The notes under the pieces are model-generated. The model was given only the letters and a program-made list of their open reading frames with translations. It ran no database searches and was not told the DNA's origin. From assembly GCF_900143005.1 (NCBI RefSeq), contig NZ_FRCS01000013.1, forward strand, positions 62,001 to 126,000: DNA of 64,000 bases. Reading direction: 5' to 3'. The stretch comes from Cryptosporangium aurantiacum. Lineage in GTDB: Bacteria > Actinomycetota > Actinomycetes > Mycobacteriales > Cryptosporangiaceae. How positions within the stretch are numbered: position 1 is the first letter of the stretch; the number at the start of each line of letters is the position of its first letter. A program made the position numbers and the translations under genes. This document shows, piece after piece, positions 1-8,424 of this stretch.

Positions 1-484
1 GGCACAGGCACAGGTACCGGCACCGGCAACAGCGCCGGCGCCAGCCCCAGCACCGGCACCCGCGCCCAACGGCGTGCCGGACAACGCCTCGGACCCGACC
101 GTCGCGATGCGCGTGCTGCGTACTCCGCGCAAGCGCCCGCCGCGCCCGGCCACGGTCGTTGCGGCGATGGTGCTGGTGAACCTCACCGGCGTGGGGCTGT
201 TCGTGCTCTCGCTGCTGTTCGCGACGCTCGGCCCGGCGGTGTTCTTCGTTCCGCTGGTCGCCGCGGTCATGATGGGCTGGCTCGGTCGCGGGATCTGGCG
301 CGGGAGCCGGGGTGCCTACGTCATCGCGCTGGGGATCGCGGTCATCGTGGCGCTGGCCGGCATCGCCTCGATCAGCGGCACCGCTTCACTGTTCATCACC
401 GGGCTCCAACTCGTCGTCCCGGCCGCGTTGATCGGCCTGCTCACCGCCCAGGCCGACACCCGCGCCTACTTCTGGACCCGCTGA
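1..484 (+). CDS. Membrane protein with Pro/Ala-rich N-terminal tail (5' partial)
   Basis: The frame is open from base 2, so the gene begins upstream of the window and only its C-terminal part is visible. The first ~24 visible residues are an Ala-Pro run, followed by a basic stretch (RTPRKRPPRP) and then about four hydrophobic segments that fill the rest of the protein. This looks like a small integral membrane protein with a disordered cytoplasmic tail. A GTG at 74 could be called as a start, but the Pro-Ala codons before it continue in frame, so an upstream start is more likely. No family recognised. It converges on the MFS gene and probably shares the hairpin at 512-557 as terminator. Confidence 0.6.
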   Translation, partial: AQAQVPAPATAPAPAPAPAPAPNGVPDNASDPTVAMRVLRTPRKRPPRPATVVAAMVLVNLTGVGLFVLSLLFATLGPAVFFVPLVAAVMMGWLGRGIWRGSRGAYVIALGIAVIVALAGIASISGTASLFITGLQLVVPAALIGLLTAQADTRAYFWTR

Positions 485-511
485 GCAGCACGGCAGCTAC
501 CACGCGCGGAG

Positions 512-557
512 GCGCTGCACACTTTGTGCCCCCAGGAGGGCACAAAGTGTGCAGCGC
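512..557. terminator. Perfect 20-bp hairpin between convergent genes
   Basis: Arms 512-531 and 538-557 are exact reverse complements around a 6-base loop (ccagga). It lies between a rightward gene ending at 484 and a leftward gene ending at 570, so it can serve as a bidirectional terminator. There is no T tract, as is common in high-GC actinobacteria. Confidence 0.7.
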
Positions 558-569
558 TCGAGCCGGCTC

Positions 570-2180
570 CTAGCGGGAGCCCGCGCCAACCACGTCCACG
601 TGAGAGGTGCCGCCGGGCTCGGTCTCCACCCGCAATCCCCGCAGCGCGGTCACCGCCGCCAGCGCGCCACAGAGCATCACCGCAGCGGCCGCCACCCCGG
701 CAGCGTGCATCCCGTCGGTGAACGCGTCCCGCGCGAGCCGCAGCACCCCCTCCCCCGCGTCGCCGGGCAACTGTGCCGCCACGGCCTGGGCGCCGCCGAG
801 CGTCTCGCGGATCATCTCGAGCGCGTCGCCGGGCAACCCGGACGGCAAACCGGCCGGCGCGCCATCGGTCACCTCGCGCCGGTAGATCGCGCTTCCGAGG
901 CTGCCGAGCAGCGCCATCCCCAGCGCGCCGCCGAGTTCGGTGCCCGACTCCAGGATCGCGGACGCCGACCCCGCCCGCTCCGGCGGCGCGACAGCCAGCG
1001 CTACCTCGGTGACCAGCGCCATCACGGTGACCAGGCCGACCGCGTACGTGACAGCCGCGGCCATCACCAGCCACAGCCCGGTATCCGGCGTCACCTGGGT
1101 CACCAGCAGGAATCCGCCGGCCGCGAGGACAAACCCGCCCGCGATCACATACGCCCGGTCGATGCGCCGCGCGAGTGCGGCGGCCACCGGCGCGGCTGCG
1201 CCCACCAGGATCGAGGGCGCGACGCTCCAGAGCGCGGCCCGCAGCGGGCTCAGCCCGAGCACCGACTGCAGGTACTGCGTGGCGAACAGCGCGAACCCGA
1301 CCACCCCGAACATCGCGATCACGTTGAGCGCCACCGCTCCGCCGAACGCGCGACGGCGGAACAGCGCCACGTCGACGATCGGGTCGGGGTGCCGGAGCTG
1401 CCTGCGGAGGAACACGACACCGAGGATGAGCCCGGCGACGATCGCGGCGAGCGGCTCCCAGAACGGCGTCTCCGCGCCTCCACCGATCTGTGCCAGCTCC
1501 TTCACACCCCAGATCACCGGCAGCACGGTGGCCAGCGACAGCAGACCGCTGAGCCAGTCGAAGGGCCCGACGCCCGGGTGGCGGAACTCCGGCACCAGCA
1601 CCGGCGCGAGCACCAGCAGCGCGAGCATGAACGGCAGGTTGATCAGAAACACCGAACCCCACCAGAAGTGCTCCAGGAGCAGCCCGGACAGCACCGGCCC
1701 GAGCGCGATCCCGGCGCTGGTGACGCCGGTCCAGATCGCGATCGCCGTACCGCGCTGGCGGTCGTCGTGGAACATGTTGCGGATCAACGCGAGCGTCGAG
1801 GGCATCAGCGTCGCGCCGGCGACCCCGAGCAGGGCGCGCGCGGCGATCAGCAGTTCGGCACTCGGCGCGTAGGCGGCGACCACGGACGCCGCGCCGAACC
1901 CGGCGGCGCCGATCAGCAGTAACCGACGCCGTCCGATCCGGTCACCGAGCGCACCCATCGGGATCAGCAAGCCTGCGAGTACAAAACCGTAGACGTCGAA
2001 GATCCAGAGCTGCTGGGTGCTGGTGGGCTCGAGTTCGACGCTCAGGAACGGGACGGCGAAGTAGAGGACCGAGACGTCCATCGAAACGAACAGCAGCGGC
2101 AGGAGAAGGACCGCGAGCCCGGTCCACTCCTTCCGGCCAGCACGGGCCGGACCCGTATGGACGGTGTACTCGCTTGACAT
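570..2180 (-). CDS. MFS drug efflux transporter, DHA2 (EmrB/QacA) type
   Basis: A 536-residue protein with a hydrophobic profile for about 14 membrane segments, the usual size of DHA2 proton-drug antiporters. The N-terminal half has the family pattern: an early acidic residue in the first segment (FVSMDVSVL) and the loop 2-3 motif ALGDRIGRRRLL. These proteins export hydrophobic or cationic drugs at the cytoplasmic membrane. The ATG at 2178-2180 is preceded by a strong GGAGGAG site. It is transcribed away from a GntR-TetR fusion regulator across a 235-base gap containing palindromic GTGCACTAG operators, so it is very likely the regulator's target. The transported compound is unknown. Confidence 0.85.
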   Translation of the reverse strand: MSSEYTVHTGPARAGRKEWTGLAVLLLPLLFVSMDVSVLYFAVPFLSVELEPTSTQQLWIFDVYGFVLAGLLIPMGALGDRIGRRRLLLIGAAGFGAASVVAAYAPSAELLIAARALLGVAGATLMPSTLALIRNMFHDDRQRGTAIAIWTGVTSAGIALGPVLSGLLLEHFWWGSVFLINLPFMLALLVLAPVLVPEFRHPGVGPFDWLSGLLSLATVLPVIWGVKELAQIGGGAETPFWEPLAAIVAGLILGVVFLRRQLRHPDPIVDVALFRRRAFGGAVALNVIAMFGVVGFALFATQYLQSVLGLSPLRAALWSVAPSILVGAAAPVAAALARRIDRAYVIAGGFVLAAGGFLLVTQVTPDTGLWLVMAAAVTYAVGLVTVMALVTEVALAVAPPERAGSASAILESGTELGGALGMALLGSLGSAIYRREVTDGAPAGLPSGLPGDALEMIRETLGGAQAVAAQLPGDAGEGVLRLARDAFTDGMHAAGVAAAAVMLCGALAAVTALRGLRVETEPGGTSHVDVVGAGSR

Positions 2181-2293
2181 TAGCGCTCCTCCACGAGGCT
2201 GAGTAGTGCGGCTTGCGTACGTCGTACACGCCGCCTGAAGCGATTGAAGCGCACCCCCTACCCACCCCGCAAGTAGCCATTTTTGCAGGTCAT

Positions 2294-2384
2294 AGGTGCA
2301 CTAGGGAGAACTAGTGCACCTGAGCGTGACTAGTCGCAGGTCACCCAGCCTTGCGCCATCGGCGGCGCCATGGTGCACTAGTGC
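2294..2384. promoter_or_regulatory. Operator cluster for the GntR-TetR regulator
   Basis: 2294-2304 (AGGTGCACTAG) and 2311-2321 (CTAGTGCACCT) form a perfect 11-bp inverted repeat around a 6-base spacer. A third copy of the core, the palindrome GCACTAGTGC, is at 2375-2384. Short CTAGTGCAC-like palindromes are typical GntR-family sites. They sit between the divergent MFS and regulator genes, so control of both is inferred. Confidence 0.7.
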
Positions 2385-2415
2385 GGACTCCCGACGGAAC
2401 AGGAACGAAAAGACG

Positions 2416-3417
2416 ATGAGCGACACACCGTCGGCGCGGATCGTCGCCGAGCTCCGACGCCGGATCGAGACCGGGGAGCTGGCTCCCGGCGACCGGCTGC
2501 CCTCGACGCGGCAGATCACCCGTCAGTGGAACGTCGCGATGGCCACCGCCACCAAAGTGCTCACCGCACTCCGCCAGCAGGGCCTCGTGGAGGCCGTGCC
2601 CGGCATCGGCACCGTGGTCCGCGGCACCGAACCGCCCGCGGAGCACAAACCCGAAAAAACCCCCAACGACGCCCCCGCGCCGATCGGCAACCCGGTCCTC
2701 GGCCTCCCCGACCCACCCCGGCGCCGCCGCCGCGGCGCCGAAACACCGCTCACCCGCGACCGGATCGTCGCCGCGGCCCTCCACATCGCCGACACCCACG
2801 GCATGGCCGAGCTGTCGATGCGCAGGGTGGCCGCCGACCTCGACGTCGCGACGATGGCTCTGTACCGCTACGTCCCGAGCAAGGAGGACCTCGTCCTGCT
2901 CATGATGGACATGGTGTTCCGGGACTTCATCCTGCTCCCCCCGGTCGAGCCGGACGGTTGGCGGGCGAAGCTCGAGGCGGTCGCCCGGATCCAGTGGGAG
3001 GGTTACCAGCAGCACAGCTGGATGGGCGGGGCACTCTCGTTCTCGCGACCGCAGATGATTCCTCGCGGCATGGTGCACACCGAGTACGCGATGGCAGCGC
3101 TGCGCGACACCGGGCTGGCGCCGACGGAGATGCTGCACTCCGCGGTCACGATGTTCAACCACGTCCGGAGCATGGCGATGGTCTTCGACGAGGAGCGTCG
3201 CAACATCCAGGACACCGGGATCAGCGCCGGCGAGTGGATGGAGATGCAGGACCACGCGATGCTCGAGATCCTCGCGACCGGTGAGTTCCCGATGATGGCC
3301 ACGGTCAGCGCGATCCCCGGCGACGCGCTCACGATCGACTCGATCTTCGAGTTCGGCCTCGCCCGCTACCTCGACGGCCTCGAGGCCCTGATCGCCGACC
3401 GCGCCGCGCGGAACTGA
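2416..3417 (+). CDS. GntR-TetR fusion transcriptional regulator
   Basis: A 333-residue regulator with two DNA-binding domains. Residues ~5-72 are a GntR winged helix (RIVAELRRRIETGELAPGD, then PSTRQITRQWNVAMATATK). A Pro-rich, basic linker (~75-110) leads to a TetR helix-turn-helix (~112-160; DRIVAAALHIADTHG, MALYRYVPSKEDL) and a TetR_C ligand domain that ends the protein. Such fusions usually repress a linked efflux pump until a drug binds the TetR ligand pocket. The ATG at 2416, just after GGAAC and AAAAGACG, is preferred over the GTG at 2314 because the latter lies inside the operator. Divergent from the MFS transporter. Ligand unknown. Confidence 0.85.
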   Translation: MSDTPSARIVAELRRRIETGELAPGDRLPSTRQITRQWNVAMATATKVLTALRQQGLVEAVPGIGTVVRGTEPPAEHKPEKTPNDAPAPIGNPVLGLPDPPRRRRRGAETPLTRDRIVAAALHIADTHGMAELSMRRVAADLDVATMALYRYVPSKEDLVLLMMDMVFRDFILLPPVEPDGWRAKLEAVARIQWEGYQQHSWMGGALSFSRPQMIPRGMVHTEYAMAALRDTGLAPTEMLHSAVTMFNHVRSMAMVFDEERRNIQDTGISAGEWMEMQDHAMLEILATGEFPMMATVSAIPGDALTIDSIFEFGLARYLDGLEALIADRAARN

Positions 3418-3449
3418 CGCCCGCCGCGCCGCGCGGAACTGACGCCCGC
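3400..3449. repeat. Perfect 25-bp tandem duplication
   Basis: 3400-3424 and 3425-3449 are identical. The unit includes the last codons and stop of the GntR-TetR gene, and the second copy runs into the stop codon of the convergent ROK gene. It has the look of a recent slippage event; no function is proposed. Confidence 0.85.
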
Positions 3450-4690
3450 TACCGCCCCAGCCACGCCCCCGGATCGTCCAGCACCCGATCCAGCACCGAC
3501 CACGCCGCGCCCAACGCCGCCGCATCCGCCCCCAGCACCGACGCCCGCACCACCGGCCGCGACACCGCCGCGCCGACCAGCCGCCGCGCGAGCTGCTCCT
3601 CGATCGGACCGACCAGCCACGGCGCCAGCTCCGCGTGCGCACCGCCGAGCACCACCGCGTCCAGGTCGAGCAGGTTCAGCGCACCGGCCAGCGCGATTCC
3701 CAGCGCCTCCCCGGCCTCCGCGAGCGCCCCCAGCATTCCCGGCTCCCCCGCGCGAGCCCGCGCCGCGATGCCCGCCTCCGGCGAGCGGCCCGCGCCTGCC
3801 TCCGGCGAGCCACCCCCACCCGCCTCCGGCGAACGGCCCGAACGGCCCGAACGACCCGAACGGTCCCCGTCACTTCCTCCCGCCGCGCGCAGGATCGCCC
3901 GCAACCCGGCGTACTGCTCCAAGCACCCGTCGCTCCCGCACCCGCACGGCCGCCCACCCGGACGCACGGTGACGTGCCCCAGCTCCCCGCTCCACCCGTG
4001 ACTCCCCCGGTACAGCCGCCCGTCCAGCACCAGCCCGGCCCCGATGCCCACCTCGCCCGACACCTGCAGGAACGATCGCGGCGCGGCATCACCCAGCGCC
4101 CGCTGCTCCGCCCGCGCGGCGAGCGTCGCCTCGTTCTCGACCGAGATCGGTACCCCCCGCAGCGCCGCCGACCCCAGTACCGCCTCCCGCACCCCGCCCG
4201 CATCGAGGTTGGGCGTCACGAGCAGCTCGCCGGTCGCCGGATCGACCAGACCCGGCACCGCGAACGCCGCCCCCGCCGGCGAGAGCCCGAGTGCGGAGCC
4301 GGCCGCGACGGCGTCCCCCAGCAGCGTGTCCAACGCGGGGAACCGACCCGCGAGCCGCACCCGCACGCCCCCGGTCAGGTCCACCAGGCAGACCGCGACG
4401 TGGTCGACGTTCAGCTCGATGCCCAACCCCGCCGGGCCACGCGGATCCAGCTCCAGGCCGGTGGACGGCCGCCCGACGCCGGTCCGCGTCGGCGCACCGG
4501 TCTCTCGCAGCAACCGTCCGGCCAACAACGTCTCCACCAGCGCAGAAACGCTCGCCCGGGTCAGCCCGGTCGCGGCGGCCACCTCGGCCCGGGAGACCGG
4601 ACCACCAGCGGCCACCGCCCGCAACACCAGCGCCAAGTTGTGCGCGCGCACCGACCCCGTCCGCGCCGGACCCTCCACAAAAGCACCCAC
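3449..4690 (-). CDS. ROK-family transcriptional repressor (XylR-like)
   Basis: A 413-residue ROK protein: an N-terminal winged helix (~15-70; PVSRAEVAAATGLTRASVSA) and a C-terminal sugar-kinase-like fold. The ROK zinc/signature region is present (GELGHVTVRPGG followed by CGCGSDGCLEQYA). Between about residues 283 and 315 there is an unusual low-complexity insertion made of SGR and SPEAG repeats, absent from typical ROK proteins. It faces xylA across 45 bases, the classic arrangement of the xylose repressor and its target, so it probably represses xylA and itself until xylose is present. The GTG at 4688-4690 has no ribosome site but a TAACAT box 7 bases upstream, suggesting a leaderless transcript. 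Confidence 0.82.
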   Translation of the reverse strand: MGAFVEGPARTGSVRAHNLALVLRAVAAGGPVSRAEVAAATGLTRASVSALVETLLAGRLLRETGAPTRTGVGRPSTGLELDPRGPAGLGIELNVDHVAVCLVDLTGGVRVRLAGRFPALDTLLGDAVAAGSALGLSPAGAAFAVPGLVDPATGELLVTPNLDAGGVREAVLGSAALRGVPISVENEATLAARAEQRALGDAAPRSFLQVSGEVGIGAGLVLDGRLYRGSHGWSGELGHVTVRPGGRPCGCGSDGCLEQYAGLRAILRAAGGSDGDRSGRSGRSGRSPEAGGGGSPEAGAGRSPEAGIAARARAGEPGMLGALAEAGEALGIALAGALNLLDLDAVVLGGAHAELAPWLVGPIEEQLARRLVGAAVSRPVVRASVLGADAAALGAAWSVLDRVLDDPGAWLGR

Positions 4691-4735
4691 CCGAGATATG
4701 TTAACCCCCTGAACTAATCAACAGGAGGTAGCACC
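4691..4735. promoter_or_regulatory. Divergent rok-xylA promoter region
   Basis: This 45-base gap holds a leftward -10-like TAACAT (complement of 4698-4703), the palindrome GTTAAC at 4700-4705, a GAACTAA element at 4711-4717 and, for xylA, a full AGGAGG site at 4723-4728. The AT-rich GTTAAC...GAACTAA stretch is the only plausible place for the ROK operator; its exact limits cannot be fixed by eye. Confidence 0.5.
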
Positions 4736-5923
4736 ATGGCAACGCAGCCGACCCCCGCCGACCGCTTCACGTTCGGGCTCTGGACCGTCGGCTGGCAAGC
4801 CCGCGACCCGTTCGGCGACGAGACCCGCGCCCCGCTCGACCCGGTCGAGACCGTGCACAAGCTCGCCGAGCTCGGCGCCTACGGCGTCACGTTCCACGAC
4901 GACGACCTGATCCCGTTCGGCTCCGACGACGCCACCCGCGCCAAGCACATCGCGCGCTTCACCGAGGCCCTCAAAGAGACCGGCCTCGTCGTTCCGATGG
5001 CCACCACCAACCTCTTCACCCACCCCGTCTTCAAGGACGGAGCCTTCACCAGCAACGACCGCGGCGTCCGCCGGTACGCCCTGCGCAAGACCCTCCGCCA
5101 GCTCGACCTCGCCGCCGAACTCGGCGCGAAGACGTTCGTCTGCTGGGGCGGCCGCGAAGGCTCCGAGACCAACGCCGCCAAGGACGTCCACGCCGCACTC
5201 TCCCGCTACGCCGAAGCCATCGACACCCTGGCGCAATACAGCATCGACCAGGGGTACGACATCCGCTTCGCGATCGAGCCCAAGCCCAACGAGCCCCGCG
5301 GCGACATCCTGCTGCCCACCGTCGGCCACGCGCTCGGTTTCATCGCCCAGCTCCAGCACGCGGACCGCGTCGGCCTCAACCCCGAGGTCGGACACGAGCA
5401 GATGTCCAACCTCAACTTCGTCGACGCGATCAGCCAGGCACTCTGGCAGGGCAAGCTGTTCCACATCGATCTGAACGGCCAGCACGGCCCGAAGTTCGAC
5501 CAGGACCTGGTCTTCGGCCACGGCGACCTGGTCAACGCCTTCTTCCTCGTCGACCTCCTCGAGCACGGCCCGCTCGGCGGCGGCCCCACCTACGACGGGC
5601 CGCGCCACTTCGACTACAAGCCGTTCCGCAACGAGGACATCCACGGCGTCTGGGCCTCCGCCGCCGCGAACATGCGCACGTACCTGCTGCTCAAGGAGCG
5701 CGCCGCGGCCTTCCGCGCCGATCCCGAGGTCCAGGAGGCCCTCGAGGCGCACGGCGTCACCGGGCTCGCGCAGCCCACGCTCAACGACGGCGAGTCGATC
5801 GCCGACCTGCTCGCCGACCGCTCCGCCTACGAAGACTTCGACGTCGCGGCTTCCGCCGCGAAGGGCTCCGGCGCCGTGCGCCTCGACCAGCTCGCCATCG
5901 AACACCTTCTGCACGCACGCTAG
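4736..5923 (+). CDS. xylA: Xylose isomerase
   Basis: A 395-residue actinobacterial-type (class I) xylose isomerase, which interconverts D-xylose and D-xylulose in the cytoplasm using two divalent metals. Visible hallmarks are the catalytic His-Asp in VTFHDDDL (~52-59), the WGGREG motif, the metal-ligand signature [18 protein letters not shown] and FHIDLNGQ. Length and order fit the family. The AGGAGG site 7 bases before the ATG is one of the best ribosome sites in the window. A strong hairpin follows the stop. No xylulokinase gene is adjacent, so the next pathway step is encoded elsewhere. Expression is probably controlled by the divergent ROK repressor. Confidence 0.95.
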   Translation: MATQPTPADRFTFGLWTVGWQARDPFGDETRAPLDPVETVHKLAELGAYGVTFHDDDLIPFGSDDATRAKHIARFTEALKETGLVVPMATTNLFTHPVFKDGAFTSNDRGVRRYALRKTLRQLDLAAELGAKTFVCWGGREGSETNAAKDVHAALSRYAEAIDTLAQYSIDQGYDIRFAIEPKPNEPRGDILLPTVGHALGFIAQLQHADRVGLNPEVGHEQMSNLNFVDAISQALWQGKLFHIDLNGQHGPKFDQDLVFGHGDLVNAFFLVDLLEHGPLGGGPTYDGPRHFDYKPFRNEDIHGVWASAAANMRTYLLLKERAAAFRADPEVQEALEAHGVTGLAQPTLNDGESIADLLADRSAYEDFDVAASAAKGSGAVRLDQLAIEHLLHAR

Positions 5924-5940
5924 ATCTACGCCTGCCGGGC

Positions 5941-5970
5941 GGGCGCCGGTCCCTTCCGCGACCGGCGCCC
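5941..5970 (+). terminator. Terminator after xylA
   Basis: GGGCGCCGGTC at 5941-5951 pairs perfectly with GACCGGCGCCC at 5960-5970 around an 8-base loop, 17 bases after the xylA stop. Confidence 0.75.
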
Positions 5971-6068
5971 GCGCCCACAGGCCGTGTCGTCCCGTTCCGC
6001 CGTAGTGGGTTGCTCACCCACCCTCCGGCCGCTGGGGGTATGCAGGGTGATCGGGCAGACTGCACACC

Positions 6069-7499
6069 GTGAACGCAGCCCTGAATCCTGACCGGTCGGA
6101 GTGGGACGTCATCGTCATCGGCGGAGGTCCGCCCGGTGAGGTCGCCGCGCAGTACGCCACCCAGTTCTCCGGCCTGGACGCCGTGATCGTCGAGCGCGAG
6201 CTGCTCGGCGGCGAGTGCTCGTTCTGGGCGTGCATGCCGTCCAAGGGTCTCCTCCGCCCGATCGAGCTGGTGTCCAACGCGCGGAACCTCCGCGGCGTGA
6301 CCGGCGCGTCGATCGACGTCGCCGGGGTCCTGGCGCGCCGGGACGAGATCGTGAAGCACCACGACGACGGCTCGCAGGTCAACTGGGCCGTCGGCGCCGG
6401 GATCGACGTCATCCGCGGCCACGGCAGGCTGGCGGGTGAGAAGACCGTGACCGTCACCGGCGCCGATGGTTCGACCCGGACGCTCACCGCGCGGCACGCC
6501 GTCGTGCTGGCGGCCGGGACCAGGGCGAACATCCCGCCGATCGAGGGGCTCCGCGACGCCGCCCCCTGGACGTCCCGGGACGCCACGAACCTGCAGTCGG
6601 TGCCGCGCCGGGTCGTGGTCGTCGGCGGCGGCGTCGTGGCCTGCGAGGCCGCGACCTGGCTGCACGGCCTCGGCACCGAGGAGCTGACGCTGATCGAGGG
6701 TGGCCCCCGGCTACTCGGGCGGACCGAGCCGTTCGCGGGCGAGATCCTCGCCGAGCGATTCGCCGCCGCGGGAATCACCGTACGGACCGGCACCAAGGTC
6801 ACGGCCGTGTCGCGCGGGACGGCCGGCGGCGAGGTGACCGTGACGCTCGACGACGGCTCGGTCGTCGTCGCGGACGAGATCCTGGTCGCGGCGGGGCGGA
6901 CCCCGAACAGCGACGACCTCGGCCTGGACAGCGTCGGCCTGGCGCCGCACGGCTACGTGACGGTGGACGACCGGCTGACGGTCCCCGGCGTCGACTGGCT
7001 GTACGTGGTCGGCGACCTCAACGGCCGGGCACTGCTCACCCACATGGGCAAGTACCAGGGCCGGGTCGTCGGTGAGGTGATCGCGTCCCGCGCCGCCGGG
7101 ACGCCGCTGGACGGATACCGGTACCGCGACCGGGCCACGGTGCCACAGGTGACGTTCACCGACCCGGAGATCGGGTCGGCGGGGCTCACCGAGGCGCAGG
7201 CCCGCGACGCCGGGCTGGACGTCGAGACCGCGGAGTACGACCTGGCCGCGCTGGCCGGCACCTACCTGCTCCGGGATGACTACGTGGGCCGCGCCAAGCT
7301 CGTGATCGACGGTGACACGCTCGTCGGCGCGACGTTCGTCGGCACCGGCATCGCCGAGCTGGTGCACTCGGCCACGGTGGCGATCGTCGGCAAGGTGCCG
7401 ATCGCCGACCTCTGGCACGCGGTGCCGAGCTACCCCACGGTCAGCGAGGTCTGGCTACGCCTGCTGGAGACGCTCGAGCAGCAGCGCCGAGGGAAATAG
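6069..7499 (+). CDS. FAD-dependent pyridine nucleotide-disulfide oxidoreductase
   Basis: A 476-residue class I flavoprotein of the lipoamide dehydrogenase/mercuric reductase type. It has the FAD-binding GGGPPGEVAAQ at the N-terminus, a redox-active C-x4-C disulfide (GGECSFWACMPSKG), the NAD(P) site VVVGGGVVACE (~180), the second FAD motif LYVVGDLNG, and the C-terminal dimer-interface His-Glu pair in HAVPSYPTVSE. It can therefore move electrons between NAD(P)H and a disulfide or quinone. The ...YPTVSE end resembles the mercuric-reductase-like branch more than true E3, and no 2-oxoacid dehydrogenase genes are nearby. The substrate is not identifiable. GTG start; a terminator follows. Confidence 0.85.
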   Translation: MNAALNPDRSEWDVIVIGGGPPGEVAAQYATQFSGLDAVIVERELLGGECSFWACMPSKGLLRPIELVSNARNLRGVTGASIDVAGVLARRDEIVKHHDDGSQVNWAVGAGIDVIRGHGRLAGEKTVTVTGADGSTRTLTARHAVVLAAGTRANIPPIEGLRDAAPWTSRDATNLQSVPRRVVVVGGGVVACEAATWLHGLGTEELTLIEGGPRLLGRTEPFAGEILAERFAAAGITVRTGTKVTAVSRGTAGGEVTVTLDDGSVVVADEILVAAGRTPNSDDLGLDSVGLAPHGYVTVDDRLTVPGVDWLYVVGDLNGRALLTHMGKYQGRVVGEVIASRAAGTPLDGYRYRDRATVPQVTFTDPEIGSAGLTEAQARDAGLDVETAEYDLAALAGTYLLRDDYVGRAKLVIDGDTLVGATFVGTGIAELVHSATVAIVGKVPIADLWHAVPSYPTVSEVWLRLLETLEQQRRGK

Positions 7500-7507
7500 A
7501 CCGATTC

Positions 7508-7535
7508 GGGTGGGCCGGGCCCGACCGGCCCACCC
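7508..7535 (+). terminator. Terminator after the oxidoreductase
   Basis: GGGTGGGCCGG (7508-7518) and CCGGCCCACCC (7525-7535) form a perfect 11-bp stem with a 6-base loop, starting 8 bases after the stop codon. Confidence 0.75.
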
Positions 7536-7583
7536 GCACGTCGTACGATTCCGACAATTGTTACCGATCATTCGGGAGCGGTC

Positions 7584-8030
7584 ATGCGGTTCCTCGGTCA
7601 GCTGAGTCACCTGCCGCCTCGTCTGGCGACCGGCGCGTACATCCTCAACTCGGGGCTCTCCAAGCGCAACGCCGACGAGCAGGCCGCGGCCGGTATGCAC
7701 GGGATGGCCGCCGGGACCTATCCGTTCCTGGCCGGCGTCGAGCCGAAGCAGTTCGCGAAGTACCTGTCGACCGCGGAGATCACGCTCGGCGCGGCGTTGC
7801 TGGTGCCGGTGATCCCCTCCGCGGTGGTCGGCGCCGGGCTGGCCGCGTTCGCCGGTGGCCTGCTCGGGCTCTACCTGAAGACGCCGGGCCTGCGTGAAGA
7901 GGGCAGCCTCCGCCCGACCCAGGCCGGGACGCCGATCGCGAAGGACGTCTGGATGCTCGGCATCGGCGCCGGCCTGGTACTCGACAGCCTCAGCAATCGG
8001 ACGAAGGCGTCGACAAAGAAGAAGAAGTAG
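7584..8030 (+). CDS. Small DoxX-like membrane protein
   Basis: A 148-residue protein with a first hydrophobic region around 12-25, two stronger ones at ~65-100, another near 120-138, and a Lys-rich end (TKASTKKKK). The start with LPPRLATGAYILNSGLSK and the overall layout resemble the DoxX/SURF4-type families, integral membrane proteins linked to redox or quinone chemistry, but no catalytic motif can be named. It is bracketed by a terminator upstream and a 394-base non-coding stretch downstream, so it is probably a single-gene unit. The DoxX assignment is moderate; conserved membrane protein of unknown function is the safe reading. Confidence 0.6.
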   Translation: MRFLGQLSHLPPRLATGAYILNSGLSKRNADEQAAAGMHGMAAGTYPFLAGVEPKQFAKYLSTAEITLGAALLVPVIPSAVVGAGLAAFAGGLLGLYLKTPGLREEGSLRPTQAGTPIAKDVWMLGIGAGLVLDSLSNRTKASTKKKK

Positions 8031-8424
8031 CCCGGCGGTTCGGCCGCGGACCGGTGCGGGCGACGCCGCTGAGTGTGAGCTGCCCGGCGTCCGAATCGAC
8101 GGCGCGGAGACCCGCGAGCACGCTCGACCGACCGCACGAAGTGCGATTGCCGTTCGCCGTCGCCGGGTGGATTGTTCACAACCTCGCGCCGTTCGGCGCG
8201 CCCAGACGACCAGTTAGCCGAAAAGGTTCCGCTGATCGGTTCATACTGTTAACAATGCAGCTAACAAAACCACGAACGTTGACGTGACTCAGCTCACGTC
8301 AATAGTCTGGATCCGTTCAACTGTTCACAGTGCGCACACCAATGCTCGGCCCACGGCGCCCCGGCCGTGGCATCGCTCTCAGCTCCCACTCCACCCGGAG
8401 TACCAACCCCCATTTGGAGCTTCC
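8031..8424. promoter_or_regulatory. Non-coding region upstream of the ABC importer operon
   Basis: There is no convincing gene in these 394 bases. The right half is noticeably more AT-rich than its surroundings. It contains the palindrome TGTTAACA at 8247-8254 and a perfect inverted repeat: TTGACGTGA (8279-8287), spacer ctcagc, TCACGTCAA (8294-8302). This is a good candidate operator/promoter area for the operon starting at 8425. A frame opening at 8284 runs in phase into the lipoprotein gene but would put 47 non-signal residues before its signal peptide. Confidence 0.55.
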
